From: Mycobacterium scrofulaceum
Lineage (GTDB): Bacteria > Actinomycetota > Actinomycetes > Mycobacteriales > Mycobacteriaceae
NCBI RefSeq assembly: GCF_001667885.1
Contig: NZ_LZJW01000058.1
Location: forward strand, 21,520 to 85,519
Reading direction: 5' to 3'
DNA length: 64,000 nucleotides
Shown here: piece by piece, positions 9,220-18,348 of the stretch
Layout: each line of letters starts with the position of its first letter
Numbering within the stretch: position 1 is the first letter of the stretch
The notes under the pieces: model-generated
Database searches by the model: none
What the model was told of the DNA's origin: nothing
The model's input: the letters and a program-made list of their open reading frames with translations, nothing else
Position numbers and translations under genes: made by a program

Positions 9220-10152
9220 TCAAAGCAGTTGGGGCATAACCTCGCTCGCCAACAACTCCAGGTGCGCGAGGTCGGTCAGGTCCAAAAGCTGGGTGTAGAC
9301 GCGCTGCACCCCGATCCGTTTCCAGGCGCCCAACTTGTCGACGATCTCGGTGGGGGAGCCGACCAGTGGGCTGTTCGAACGCATTTCGTCCAGATCGCGA
9401 CCGATCGCCGCGGCGCGCCGGGCCAGTTCGCGATTGTTGCGGCCGGCGCAGAGCACGAATGCGCTCGAGTAGATCATCGAGTCCTCGGGCCTGCCGGCCG
9501 CGGCGACGGCTCGCGCCACTCGCTGGTACTGCTTCTCGGCCACGTCGATCGGCGCGAACGGAACATTGAACTCGGCCGCGTACTTCGCCGCCAGTCGCGG
9601 CGTGCGGTTGGCGCCCAGCCCGCCGACGACGATCGGGGGGTGCGGGGCCTGCGCCGGTTTGGGCAGCGCCGGCGACCCGGTGATGGTGTAGTACTCGCCG
9701 GCATAGTCGAAGGTTGCACCGGGCTGCGTCGTCCACAGGCCCGTGATGACGGCCAGCTGTTCCTCGAGCCGGTCGAACCGCTCCCGCAGCCCAGGGAAGG
9801 GGATGCCGTACGCCTGGTGCTCCTTTTCGAACCAGCCGCTGCCCAGCCCGAATTCGACGCGTCCGCCACTCATGTCGTCCACTTGCGCCACCGCGATGGC
9901 CAGCGGACCGGGGTGGCGGAATGTTGCGGAAGTCACCAGGGTGCCCAGCCGGATGGTCGACGTCTCCCGCGCGATCGCACCCAGCGTCACCCACGAGTCG
10001 GTGGGACCCGGCAGGCCGTCGCCGCTCATCGCCAGGTAGTGGTCGGACCGGAAGAAGGCCCCGAAACCCAGCTGCTCGGCGGTCTGGGCGACCGCCACCT
10101 GGTCGGCGTAGCTGGCGCCCTGCTGCGGCTCGATGAATGCACGAAAGTCCAT
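9220..10152 (-). CDS. LLM-class F420-dependent oxidoreductase
   Basis: A 310-residue luciferase-like TIM-barrel protein. It begins MDFRAFIEPQQGASYADQVAVAQTAEQLGFGAFFRSDHY and contains FGLGSGWFEKEHQAYGIPFP, typical of the subfamily whose members are annotated F420-dependent. The start is ATG 10152; the frame is open further upstream to 10215 without family similarity. Substrate unknown. The 116-bp gap to the divergent anti-sigma-like gene should hold both promoters. Confidence 0.9.
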   Translation of the reverse strand: MDFRAFIEPQQGASYADQVAVAQTAEQLGFGAFFRSDHYLAMSGDGLPGPTDSWVTLGAIARETSTIRLGTLVTSATFRHPGPLAIAVAQVDDMSGGRVEFGLGSGWFEKEHQAYGIPFPGLRERFDRLEEQLAVITGLWTTQPGATFDYAGEYYTITGSPALPKPAQAPHPPIVVGGLGANRTPRLAAKYAAEFNVPFAPIDVAEKQYQRVARAVAAAGRPEDSMIYSSAFVLCAGRNNRELARRAAAIGRDLDEMRSNSPLVGSPTEIVDKLGAWKRIGVQRVYTQLLDLTDLAHLELLASEVMPQLL

Positions 10153-10268
10153 AGGATCCCTCTGTATCTCGTTGTAGGACAACCCGATTCCGAACCTGTA
10201 CCCGCCTGTGGCCAAAGCGATACGGACGGCGGGTTAGCGGACCGGCCGCAACGGGGTATGCCTCCTGC

Positions 10269-10706
10269 ATGACTTCACTGCTGCCACCAACCGTTGTCAC
10301 GCCCGCGCGATTGACCTGCGCAGGTGCCGCCGACGCGGTTACCGCGGCGGAAATGCGCCGCGCCCTGCGGCGGTGGCTCGAGGAGGTGACCGAGGCTCCG
10401 CCGCAGATTCGCGACGACATCATTCTGGGCGTCAACGAGGCGCTGGCCAACTGTGTGGAGCACGCGTACCGCGACCACCGCACGACCGGCACGATGAAAC
10501 TGCAGGCAAGCCACGACCCGGCCGCCCAATCGATCAGCGTCTGCGTCAGCGACCGCGGATCCTGGGTCCATCCCTCTCCGCAACGACTCAGCGACCCGCG
10601 GCGGTCCCGCGGCATCGCACTGATGCACGCGCTCGCGGATCACTGCACCATCAATGCGCGTCCCAACGGCACGACCGTGTGCCTGGACTACACCACCAGG
10701 CCGTAG
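10269..10706 (+). CDS. RsbW-like ATP-binding anti-sigma factor kinase
   Basis: A 145-residue GHKL ATPase domain protein. The N-box is ILGVNEALANCVEHAY (about residues 57-72), the G1 box is VSDRGSW and the G2 region is RGIALMHALAD. Single-domain proteins of this kind bind a sigma factor or phosphorylate an STAS anti-sigma-factor antagonist. No partner sigma factor or antagonist gene is adjacent, so the target is unknown. It converges closely on the WS/DGAT gene. Confidence 0.85.
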   Translation: MTSLLPPTVVTPARLTCAGAADAVTAAEMRRALRRWLEEVTEAPPQIRDDIILGVNEALANCVEHAYRDHRTTGTMKLQASHDPAAQSISVCVSDRGSWVHPSPQRLSDPRRSRGIALMHALADHCTINARPNGTTVCLDYTTRP

Positions 10707-10713
10707 CCGCGGC

Positions 10714-12072
10714 TCACACCCCGACGGCGCGTTCCAGGTCCTTCAGCGAGGTCTCCAGGTGGCCCAGCAGCCGCTGCAGGTGCGGGACGCTGCGGCGACA
10801 GCCCACGAGCCCGAAGTCGAGGTTGTCGGCGTTGTTGGTCACGGTGATGTTGACCGCCTGGCCGTCGAGCGGGATGGACAGCGGGTAGTTGCCGTCCAGC
10901 CGGGCGCCACGCCAGTACAGCGGCTCCGACGGGCCGGCCGAGACGTTGGAGATGACGATGTTGAACGGTGGCGACGCCGCCGACAGGTAGCCGGGAATCA
11001 GCCCGAAGAACAGGCCGCCGATGTTGAAGGCCGACAGCGCGAGCTGCTGCACCGACGGCAGCTGTTGGAAGATCTCCTTGGTGTCGCGGATCGACGTGCT
11101 GACGATCTCGAGGCGCCTCGCCGGGTCGTCCAGATCGGTCGCCAGGTTGCACAGGAACGTGCCGACCAGGTTGCCTCCCCGATCGTCGTCGGCCTTGCGG
11201 AGGTTGACCGGCACCATCGCGGTCAGCGGGGCGTCGGGTAGCGCGCTCTGCTCTTGCAGGTAGGCGCGCAGGGCGCCGGAGCACATGGCGAGCACGACGT
11301 CGTTGACGGTCACGCCGGCCGCCGACTTGACCGCTTTGATCCGGTCCAGCGACCAGGACTGCGCGGCCACCCGCCGGGCTCCGCCGATCCGGACGTTGAA
11401 CATGCTGCGCGGCGCCTGGAACGGCAGGGTCAGCTGTTGTTCGAGCAGCGCGGCGCGGGCCAGTTTGAGCGAGGACGGCGCCAATGCGAGCGCGGACCCC
11501 GCGGTCCGCCCCGCCCGCTCCAGCAGCGATTGCCGTTTCTGGCCGCCGGCGCGCTTGCGCGGCCCGAGGCTCCACGGCACGCGCGCCTCGTCGTCGTCGG
11601 GGTCGGACGTGAAGGCGCGCTGCACCAGCCGCATCGCGGACACGCCGTCCATCAGCGAGTGGTGGTACTTGGTGTAGACGGCGTACCGGCCGTCCTGCAG
11701 CCCCTCGACCAGGTGGGCCTCCCACATCGGGCGGTGGCGGTCGAGCAGGCTGCCGTGCAGCCGGGAAACCAGCTCCAGCAGGTCGCGGACCCGCCCCGGC
11801 TCGGGCAGCGCCGAGCGGCGCAGGTGGTAGTCGAGCTCGACGTCCTTGTCGAACGACCACGCGAGGTTGGTCACGCCGCCGAAGAAGGCCGGGTGCTTGC
11901 GGAACGTCGGCTGGATGTCCGTGCACTCGAGCATGGCCTGATAGGACTCGCGGACGAAGTGTGGCCCGGCGTCCTTGGGCGGCTCGAAGAGTTGCAGCGA
12001 CCCCACATGCATCGGGTGCTCGCGTGACTCGCCGATGAGGAACAGCGCATCCGTCGGAGATATCGGTTCCAT
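10714..12072 (-). CDS. WS/DGAT acyltransferase (triacylglycerol synthase family)
   Basis: A 452-residue member of the wax ester synthase/diacylglycerol acyltransferase family, which builds storage lipid from diacylglycerol and acyl-CoA. It starts MEPISPTDALFLIGESREHPMHVG and carries the catalytic HHxxxDG motif as HHSLMDG at about residues 137-143. C-terminal signature regions are VNDVVLAMCSGALR and NIVISNVSAGP. The length is normal for the family. ATG 12072 is the start, preceded by GGAACG. Mycobacteria carry many paralogues, so I assign no tgs number. Confidence 0.93.
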   Translation of the reverse strand: MEPISPTDALFLIGESREHPMHVGSLQLFEPPKDAGPHFVRESYQAMLECTDIQPTFRKHPAFFGGVTNLAWSFDKDVELDYHLRRSALPEPGRVRDLLELVSRLHGSLLDRHRPMWEAHLVEGLQDGRYAVYTKYHHSLMDGVSAMRLVQRAFTSDPDDDEARVPWSLGPRKRAGGQKRQSLLERAGRTAGSALALAPSSLKLARAALLEQQLTLPFQAPRSMFNVRIGGARRVAAQSWSLDRIKAVKSAAGVTVNDVVLAMCSGALRAYLQEQSALPDAPLTAMVPVNLRKADDDRGGNLVGTFLCNLATDLDDPARRLEIVSTSIRDTKEIFQQLPSVQQLALSAFNIGGLFFGLIPGYLSAASPPFNIVISNVSAGPSEPLYWRGARLDGNYPLSIPLDGQAVNITVTNNADNLDFGLVGCRRSVPHLQRLLGHLETSLKDLERAVGV

Positions 12073-12250
12073 GCTTGTACCCCGTTCCTTTCACGCTGCG
12101 CCGTCCGCGCGGCACAGACCCATCTCTTAGTAGCCGCGGCGAGCGTTTGCTAATCGTCTTCGAGCTGCGAATCGGCGGTGCGCCCTAAAGCGCTTGCGCC
12201 CGCGGCCGTTCGGGTACATGCATGCGAACACTGGCGCTCGAGGAGTCATG

Positions 12251-13228
12251 ATGTCGGCGGGTTTGGGGTGTCCGAAACGGATGGTGTTCGGGCCGTGCGG
12301 CGGGGTGCGCCCCGACGGCCAGTGCGAGATGCGGCCCGGTCCGTGCGCGTTCGACGATGTGGTGGTGTGGTCGGGGCCGCAGGCCACGCCGCGTCCCGTG
12401 CGCGCGCCGCTGGTGCTCACCGACTTCAGCAGCACGCCGTTCGACCGGGACGACATCGTTGCGACGGCCGCGGCCCTGGCGCCCGGATGCGACGCCGTCC
12501 TGGTCGGAGAGCACCAGAACAAGCCTGACTTCCCGCCCACAGTGATGGGGTCGCTGCTCCTCGACGCGGGGGTGACGCCGTGGATCACGCTGTCCTGCCG
12601 CGACCGCAACCGGGTGGTGCTCGAGCAGGAGCTGCGGGGCCTGGTCAGCGTCGGCGTCGAAACGGTGCTGTGCGTGACCGGCGACGGACGCGGATACGAC
12701 GTGCGCCCGGACGTCACGCAGACGTTCGATCTCGACGGGCCCCGCCTCGTTTCGCTGGCCGCCTCGACCGGAGTCGTCGCGGCGGCACCCGAGACGCCCA
12801 CCGCCCCGCCGGTGCCCGCCCGGCCCGCCCGGTTGGTGGAGAAGCAGCGGGCCGGGGCCAGCCTGGCCGTCCTGAACCATGTGCCGTCCCCCGAGCTGGT
12901 CGCCGACTTCATGACCGCGGCGCGGGCGAAGGGCCTGACCATTCCGGTGATCGCGGCGGTCGCCGTGTTCACTGACAGCGTTTCCGCGTCGGTCCTTCAA
13001 GGGCTGCCCGGCCTGGAACTCGATCGCGACGCGACCGAGCGGGTGCTGGGCGCGCCGGACCCCGTGGCCGAGGGGATCGCGGCGGCGGTGTCCGAGGCCC
13101 GGGCGCTGCTCTCGATCGAAGGCGTCGAGGGCGTCAACGTGTCGGGCCTCGCGTCCGCATCGGGTCCCCGCGTCGGCGCGGAGATCAAGGGCGAGGTCGG
13201 TCGTCGGATCAGGGCGGAGGGGAAATGA
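12251..13228 (+). CDS. MetV/MetF-like methylenetetrahydrofolate reductase family protein
   Basis: A 325-residue protein with two recognisable parts. Its N-terminus carries a Cys-rich motif, GCPKRMVFGPCGGVRPDGQC, matching the MetV-type MTHFR C-terminal zinc/cluster domain. The rest resembles the MTHFR TIM barrel, with SCRDRNR and LCVTGDGRG, which in true MetF proteins bind folate and FAD. It may interconvert one-carbon folates or act as a corrinoid/methyl-transfer partner; this is inference. AGGAG at 12241-12245 favours ATG 12251 over ATG 12248. The stop overlaps the start of the adjacent methyltransferase gene by 4 nt. Confidence 0.75.
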   Translation: MSAGLGCPKRMVFGPCGGVRPDGQCEMRPGPCAFDDVVVWSGPQATPRPVRAPLVLTDFSSTPFDRDDIVATAAALAPGCDAVLVGEHQNKPDFPPTVMGSLLLDAGVTPWITLSCRDRNRVVLEQELRGLVSVGVETVLCVTGDGRGYDVRPDVTQTFDLDGPRLVSLAASTGVVAAAPETPTAPPVPARPARLVEKQRAGASLAVLNHVPSPELVADFMTAARAKGLTIPVIAAVAVFTDSVSASVLQGLPGLELDRDATERVLGAPDPVAEGIAAAVSEARALLSIEGVEGVNVSGLASASGPRVGAEIKGEVGRRIRAEGK

Positions 13229-13980
13229 CGGAAGCGATGGAGGCGGAATTCGATACCGTCGCCGAATGGACGGCCCAGGTCGCCGAGGAGCTGGGGCCGG
13301 ACTACCACGTGCCGGCCGGATGCCGCGGCAGCGGCAGTCCGCCCGCCCTGGATTGGCTCATCGACCGGATGGGCCTGGCCGCCGGTGCCACTTTGCTGGA
13401 CTCCGGGGCGGGCGTCGGCGGCCCCGCCGCGTATGCCGCGCGCTCCCGTCCGCTGCGCCCGGTCCTCGTCGAGCCCGAGACCGGTGCCTGCCGCGCGGCG
13501 AAGAAGCTGTTCGATTTCCCGGTGGTGTGCGCGGCCGGGGCGGCCCTGCCGGTGGTCGACTCGAGCTTCGACGCCGCGTGGTCGCTGGGCGTGTTGTGCA
13601 CGACGCCGGACCAACTCGGGTTGCTCGAAGAGTTGCGTCGCGTCGTGCGGCCGGGCGGGCCCATCGGGCTGCTGGTCTTCGTCGCGCACCGGGACGCGGC
13701 GAACGACGCGATGGACGGCAACCACTTCCCGTCGCCCGATCGTCTGCGCGAGCTGGTGACGCGCGCCGGGTTGCGCGTCGAGCACTCGCTCGGCACGTCG
13801 GACCTCCCGGCGATCGCCGACACGTGGAATGAACGCATCGACGCCGTGACGAAGGCGCTGAGCGACCGCCACGGGCACACGGAGGCCTGGCAGTTGGCCG
13901 AGCGGCAGAGCTCGAAGATCGGGCGGCTGCTCGGGGACGGGTCGCTGACGGGGGAGCTGTTGGTGTTGCGGCACGCGTGA
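13225..13980 (+). CDS. Class I SAM-dependent methyltransferase, coupled to the MetV/MetF-like gene
   Basis: A 251-residue Rossmann methyltransferase. The SAM motif is LLDSGAGVGGPAAY at about residues 58-71, where the usual second Gly is Ala-Gly-Val-Gly-Gly. Motif III is LRRVVRPGGPIGLLVF. It overlaps the preceding gene by ATGA, so the two are translationally coupled and probably act in one pathway, plausibly one-carbon or methyl transfer. The substrate is not visible. Confidence 0.85.
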   Translation: MTEAMEAEFDTVAEWTAQVAEELGPDYHVPAGCRGSGSPPALDWLIDRMGLAAGATLLDSGAGVGGPAAYAARSRPLRPVLVEPETGACRAAKKLFDFPVVCAAGAALPVVDSSFDAAWSLGVLCTTPDQLGLLEELRRVVRPGGPIGLLVFVAHRDAANDAMDGNHFPSPDRLRELVTRAGLRVEHSLGTSDLPAIADTWNERIDAVTKALSDRHGHTEAWQLAERQSSKIGRLLGDGSLTGELLVLRHA

Positions 13981-14003
13981 CCGCCGGCCCCCGCGATCCG
14001 GTG

Positions 14004-15989
14004 TTACTGCGCGTCGCGGAAGGCGGCGGTGATCTCGGCGACCCTCGGGTCGGCCCGCAGTTCCTCCAGCGTCTCCGGCAGGGGCAACCGCCAGTTCGGG
14101 TACTCGTCGACCGTCCCCGGCAGGTTGGGTTGGCGGGGTTCGGCCAGCACGTCGTATGGCGAGATCAGTTTCAGGCGGCTCGGGGTCGCCGCGAGCAATC
14201 GGTGCATCGCGGTGATGATCGCCGGCTCGTCCGCGTCGGGGCCCGAAAGCAGGCCCTCGGACCGCAACAGCTCCACCCACTCGGCTCGTTCCTTGTCGGC
14301 CACCGACTGCTCACCCGGCACGTCGTCAAGGAGCCCGAGGTCCGCGCGGGCCCGCACGTGTTCGCCGCGCAGGAAGCCCGCCGCCGTGGGCAGGTCGTGG
14401 GTGGACAGGCTGGCGGCGGCTCGCGATGGCCATTTCGCCGGCGGCAGCAGCGGTTCGCCCGGCGCCGACTCGTCGCGGGTGAACCACGACACCGCGCAGC
14501 CCAGCATCTCGTTGTCGGCGAGCGCCTGGGTCACCTCCGGTTCGACGGTGCCCAGATCCTCGCCGACGACGGTGGCTCCCGCCCGATGCGCTTCCAGCGC
14601 CAGGACGGCGAGCATCACCTCGGCGTCGTAGTGCACGTAGGTGCCGCGGTCCGGGCCGTCGCCCGGCGGAATCCACCACAGCCGCCACAACCCTGCGACG
14701 TGGTCGATCCGCAGCCCGTCGGCGTGGGCCAGCACGGCGCGCAGCATCTCCCGCACAGCGGCGTAGCCCGTGGCGGCGAGGCGGTCGGGCCGCCACGGCG
14801 GTAACCCCCAGTCCTGCCCGCGCGGGGTGAAGTTGTCCGGTGGCGCCCCGATGCTCACCCCGGTGGCGAGCACGTCGGCCAGCGCCCACGCGTCGGCGCC
14901 GTCCGCGTCCACACCTACCGGGAGGTCGTGCAATACGCCGAGGGCCATGCCCGCGTCGCGGGCGGCGTCGCGCACCGCGGTCAGCTGTTCGTGGCAGCGT
15001 TGCTGCACCCAGGCGTGAAAGGCCACCCGCGACGCCAGCTCCCGGCGGGCCTCCGTCACCGCCGGCCCGGCGACGTCATGTAGCGGTGCGGGCCACCGGG
15101 TCCAGCGGCCGCCGTGCCGCTCGGCGAGCGCGCAGTACGTGGCCCAGTCGCGCAGACCGCTGCCGGCCGGCGACGAGTCCAGCGGGCTGGGCCGGCCCTC
15201 GGCGCGCCACAGCAGCTCCAGCGCCGAACGCTTGGCCGCCCACACCAGGTCGTAGTCGATCCGCTCCGTGGTCGGCGAGACCCGCAGCGCGTCGACCTCC
15301 GCGCGGGTGTCCGCGTCGGCCCGGCCGTAGGCGTCGAGGTCCTCGATGCGCAGCGCCAGCGGGTTGGCGAATCGTCGGCTGGACGGGGTGTACGGGGAGG
15401 GCTGCACCGGGTGCGTCGGACCGGGCGCGTGCAGCGGGTTGAGCAGCACCGCGCCGGCGCCGTGTTCGGCGGCGGTCCAATTCAGGAACTCGCGTAGGTC
15501 GCCCAGGTCGCCGATGCCCCAGGACCGGCCGGATCGCAAGGCGTAGAGCTGCAACATCCAGCCCCAGGTGGCCGGTGTGGGAGGCACCTGAGGCGGTGCG
15601 GCCACGACGGTGGCCTCCTGCCCGTCGCGCAGGTGGAGTCGGTACCAGCCCGCGCTCAGGTCGCCGGGCAGCTCGTCGTGCACTTCGGTACGGTCGCCGT
15701 CCTCGCCCACCAAGAGGGCCGCGCCGGGCAGGGGCCTGGGCCGCCCATCCAGCCGCACCGCCATCGTGGGGGGCAGCGCGCCGGCGCGGTCGCGCTCGGC
15801 GAGCCGGGCCAGCTCCCGTTGGCGTGCGGCCTCGCTCGAGGCGTCGACGTCGAGGAGGCCGAGCACCCGGATCACGACATCGGCGTCGACCTCCACGGGC
15901 TCGCGCCGTTCGTTTCGGTAGGAGGTGGCCACCCCGTGTGCGGCGGCCACCCGGCGCAGGTCATCGGGAACCGGCTTGGGCTTCGCCAT
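14004..15989 (-). CDS. malQ: 4-alpha-glucanotransferase (amylomaltase)
   Basis: A 661-residue GH77 enzyme that transfers alpha-1,4-glucan segments in maltodextrin and glycogen metabolism. Catalytic regions are visible: the nucleophile Asp in GLRIDHVAGLWRLWW, the acid/base Glu in VVGEDLGTVEPEV and the third carboxylate in LSTHDLPTAAGF. NPLHAPGPTHPVQPSPYTPSSRRF is the expected substrate loop. The long N-terminal region (about 130 residues) is typical of actinobacterial MalQ. ATG 15989 is preferred over the TTG one codon earlier. Confidence 0.95.
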   Translation of the reverse strand: MAKPKPVPDDLRRVAAAHGVATSYRNERREPVEVDADVVIRVLGLLDVDASSEAARQRELARLAERDRAGALPPTMAVRLDGRPRPLPGAALLVGEDGDRTEVHDELPGDLSAGWYRLHLRDGQEATVVAAPPQVPPTPATWGWMLQLYALRSGRSWGIGDLGDLREFLNWTAAEHGAGAVLLNPLHAPGPTHPVQPSPYTPSSRRFANPLALRIEDLDAYGRADADTRAEVDALRVSPTTERIDYDLVWAAKRSALELLWRAEGRPSPLDSSPAGSGLRDWATYCALAERHGGRWTRWPAPLHDVAGPAVTEARRELASRVAFHAWVQQRCHEQLTAVRDAARDAGMALGVLHDLPVGVDADGADAWALADVLATGVSIGAPPDNFTPRGQDWGLPPWRPDRLAATGYAAVREMLRAVLAHADGLRIDHVAGLWRLWWIPPGDGPDRGTYVHYDAEVMLAVLALEAHRAGATVVGEDLGTVEPEVTQALADNEMLGCAVSWFTRDESAPGEPLLPPAKWPSRAAASLSTHDLPTAAGFLRGEHVRARADLGLLDDVPGEQSVADKERAEWVELLRSEGLLSGPDADEPAIITAMHRLLAATPSRLKLISPYDVLAEPRQPNLPGTVDEYPNWRLPLPETLEELRADPRVAEITAAFRDAQ

Positions 15990-16122
15990 CAATCCGCCGG
16001 CCCGGGTGCGGCGCCGGCGGAGGCGATGGAACGACGATGACGTGGAAGCACAAGCTCTATATACCCAAGCGGCGGGTTCTCACACGGGCCGCCGAAACGC
16101 GTTCCCCGGCACGCGTTTTCGG

Positions 16123-16758
16123 CTAGCGACCGGTTGCCTGGAAGATGACCCGGCGGGCGATCTCCACGGCGTGATCGGCGAAGCGCTCGTAGAAGCGACC
16201 CAACAGCGTGACATCGACCGCGGCGGCGACGCCGTGCGTCCAACCGGGGTCCATCAGGGCGGCGAGTAATCGATGGTGCAGTTCGTCCATCGCATCGTCG
16301 TCGCGGCGAATCTGCGCCGCGCCGCCGGGATCCTGGGCCAGCAACACTTCGCGGGCGCAGGCGGCCAGCTGCTCGGCGACCTCACCCATTTCGGCGATGT
16401 GGCGGCGCACGTCGTCCGGCACCGCGTTGCGGGGATGGCGCATGCGGGCGATCTCGGCCACGTGCACCGCCAGCCCACCCATCCGCTGCGCGTCCGCGGC
16501 GATCCGGATGGCGCTGACCACCGCACGCAGGTCGGTGGCCACCGGAGCCTGTAAGGCCAGCAACGCGAAGGCGGTCTCCTCGACACCCGTGTTGACGGCG
16601 ATGATGTCCGCCTGGCCGGCGATGACCCGTTCCGCCAGCACCAGGTCGGCTTTCAGCAGCGCTTCGGTGGCCAGCGCGATGGCTTCGCCTGCCATCGCGC
16701 ACATCGCCCCGAGCTGTTGGGTGAGCGTTCCCAACTGATGGTGAAAAGCGCTCCTCAT
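16123..16758 (-). CDS. phoY: PhoU-family phosphate signalling regulator
   Basis: A 211-residue two-repeat helical PhoU protein. The segment [34 protein letters not shown] is almost identical to what I recall of mycobacterial PhoY proteins, and the first repeat contains [30 protein letters not shown]. These proteins link the Pst phosphate transporter to the SenX3-RegX3 two-component system. No pst genes are adjacent, as is common in mycobacteria. ATG 16758 is the family start. PhoY1 and PhoY2 cannot be told apart here. Confidence 0.93.
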   Translation of the reverse strand: MRSAFHHQLGTLTQQLGAMCAMAGEAIALATEALLKADLVLAERVIAGQADIIAVNTGVEETAFALLALQAPVATDLRAVVSAIRIAADAQRMGGLAVHVAEIARMRHPRNAVPDDVRRHIAEMGEVAEQLAACAREVLLAQDPGGAAQIRRDDDAMDELHHRLLAALMDPGWTHGVAAAVDVTLLGRFYERFADHAVEIARRVIFQATGR

Positions 16759-16845
16759 CCCTTAGAGATAGGCAGGGAGCCGCGAAATAAACGTCGTCGC
16801 CAGTCCGGAGATGCGGCCGCCCGCTATGTGTTTCGCCGCCGACGG

Positions 16846-18234
16846 CTACCGGACGCCCTCGGCCAGCTCGCGCGCCTCCTGCTCGGTTTCCACCGCGGGA
16901 CCGGACCCCGGCAGCGGCTTTCCGGCGACTTCGGGCGTGAACAGCAGCGTGACCGCGCCCACCAGGCCCCCGAAGATCAGCATGTAGGCGGGCGCCATGA
17001 CGTTGCCGGTCCCCGACACCAACGCTTGGGCGATCAGCGGCGTGGTGCCGCCGACGGCGGATATCGAGATGTTGTACGAGATGGCAAGCGCGCCATAGCG
17101 GACGTCGGTGGGGAACAGGGCCGGCAACATGGCAGGCGCGGTGCTGTCGAAGCACAGTTCCATCAAGCCGATCAGCAGCACACCGAGGAAGATCACCGGG
17201 TAAATCCCGCCGAAGCGGATGAGCAGGAACGCGGGGATCGAACCGACGATCAGCAGTCCGCAGCCCGTCCACATGATCGGCTTGACGCCGATCCGATCGG
17301 AGAGGCCGGCGACCAGCACCACCGTGACCATCAGGATCGCCAACGTCACGACGATCATCACCAGACCGGCGGTGTGGCCCGCGCGCACGAAGAGTTTCAG
17401 GTACGTCGGCAGGTAACCGGTGAGCATGAAGTCGGCGACCTGGGACGTGAGCACCAGGGCCGCGCAGATCAGCAGCCCCCGCCACTGGTCCACGACCGTG
17501 CGCCGGAATTGCTGGCGGCGCCCGCCGGACTGGTGGCCCTCGGCCGCACTCTCGTAGGCGGAGGACTCCTTCAGCCGAAGCCGCAGAAACAGCGCGAACA
17601 GACCGAAGGGCGCGCCCAACAACAGCGGGATCCGCCAGCCGTAGGTCAGCATGTCCTCGTCCGGCAGCCAGGTCTGCAACGCCGTGACCAACATCCCGGC
17701 CAGCACGAACCCGACCAGGTTGCCCATCGGCAAAAACCCGACCATCTTGCCGCGCTTGTGGTCCGGGGCCTGCTCGACCAGGTAGGTCATCGCGCCGACA
17801 AACTCACCGCCGGTCGAGAGCCCCTGGAAGATGCGCGCGACGACGAGCAGGATCGGCGCCCAGATGCCGATGGCGCTGTAGCCGGGCAGCAGACCGGTCA
17901 CGGTGGTGCTGATCGTCATCATCAGGATCGTGACCACGAGAACCCGGTGCCGCCCGATCCGGTCGCCGAGCGGGCCGAAGATGAAGCCACCGAGCGGACG
18001 CACCACGAACGCCGCGGCGAGCGTTCCGAAGGTGGCGATCAGGTGGACGCCGCTGACGCTCTTACCGGGGTAGAACACCTGGGCGAGGGTGGTGGCGATG
18101 TAGCCGTAAACCCCGAAGTCGTACCACTCCATGAAGTTGCCGATGGCGGTGCCCATGATGGTCTGGCGCATGGCCGGATCGGCGACCCTGATCTCGTTGC
18201 GTGCCCATTTTCCGCGGCGGCGTCGAGCATTCAT
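16846..18234 (-). CDS. MFS transporter, metabolite:H+ symporter (ProP-like)
   Basis: A 462-residue, 12-segment MFS permease of the MHS branch. Family signatures are TAIGNFMEWYDFGVYGYIATTLAQVFYPG near the N-terminus, FVVRPLGGFIFGPLGDRIGRH and RIFQGLSTGGEFVGAMTYLVE. Relatives carry proline/betaine, alpha-ketoglutarate or citrate; the substrate is unresolved. ATG 18234 gives MNARRRRGKW; the frame extends 13 codons further upstream to 18273. Confidence 0.9.
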   Translation of the reverse strand: MNARRRRGKWARNEIRVADPAMRQTIMGTAIGNFMEWYDFGVYGYIATTLAQVFYPGKSVSGVHLIATFGTLAAAFVVRPLGGFIFGPLGDRIGRHRVLVVTILMMTISTTVTGLLPGYSAIGIWAPILLVVARIFQGLSTGGEFVGAMTYLVEQAPDHKRGKMVGFLPMGNLVGFVLAGMLVTALQTWLPDEDMLTYGWRIPLLLGAPFGLFALFLRLRLKESSAYESAAEGHQSGGRRQQFRRTVVDQWRGLLICAALVLTSQVADFMLTGYLPTYLKLFVRAGHTAGLVMIVVTLAILMVTVVLVAGLSDRIGVKPIMWTGCGLLIVGSIPAFLLIRFGGIYPVIFLGVLLIGLMELCFDSTAPAMLPALFPTDVRYGALAISYNISISAVGGTTPLIAQALVSGTGNVMAPAYMLIFGGLVGAVTLLFTPEVAGKPLPGSGPAVETEQEARELAEGVR

Positions 18235-18348
18235 CGACGAATTGCGTACCCAGAAGTCCCGTGGGCCGAACAAGTTGCACTCCCATCCGGCTCGTCGTCA
18301 GCATCGGCCGGTGGCCGATCGTAGCGACCGGTCTGAGTCGGGAAGAAC

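Noticed and set aside
10688..12115. A 475-residue minus-strand frame in another register over the WS/DGAT gene
   Set aside because: Arg/Ala/Pro-rich with no domain; the overlapping frame carries HHSLMDG and full WS/DGAT similarity.
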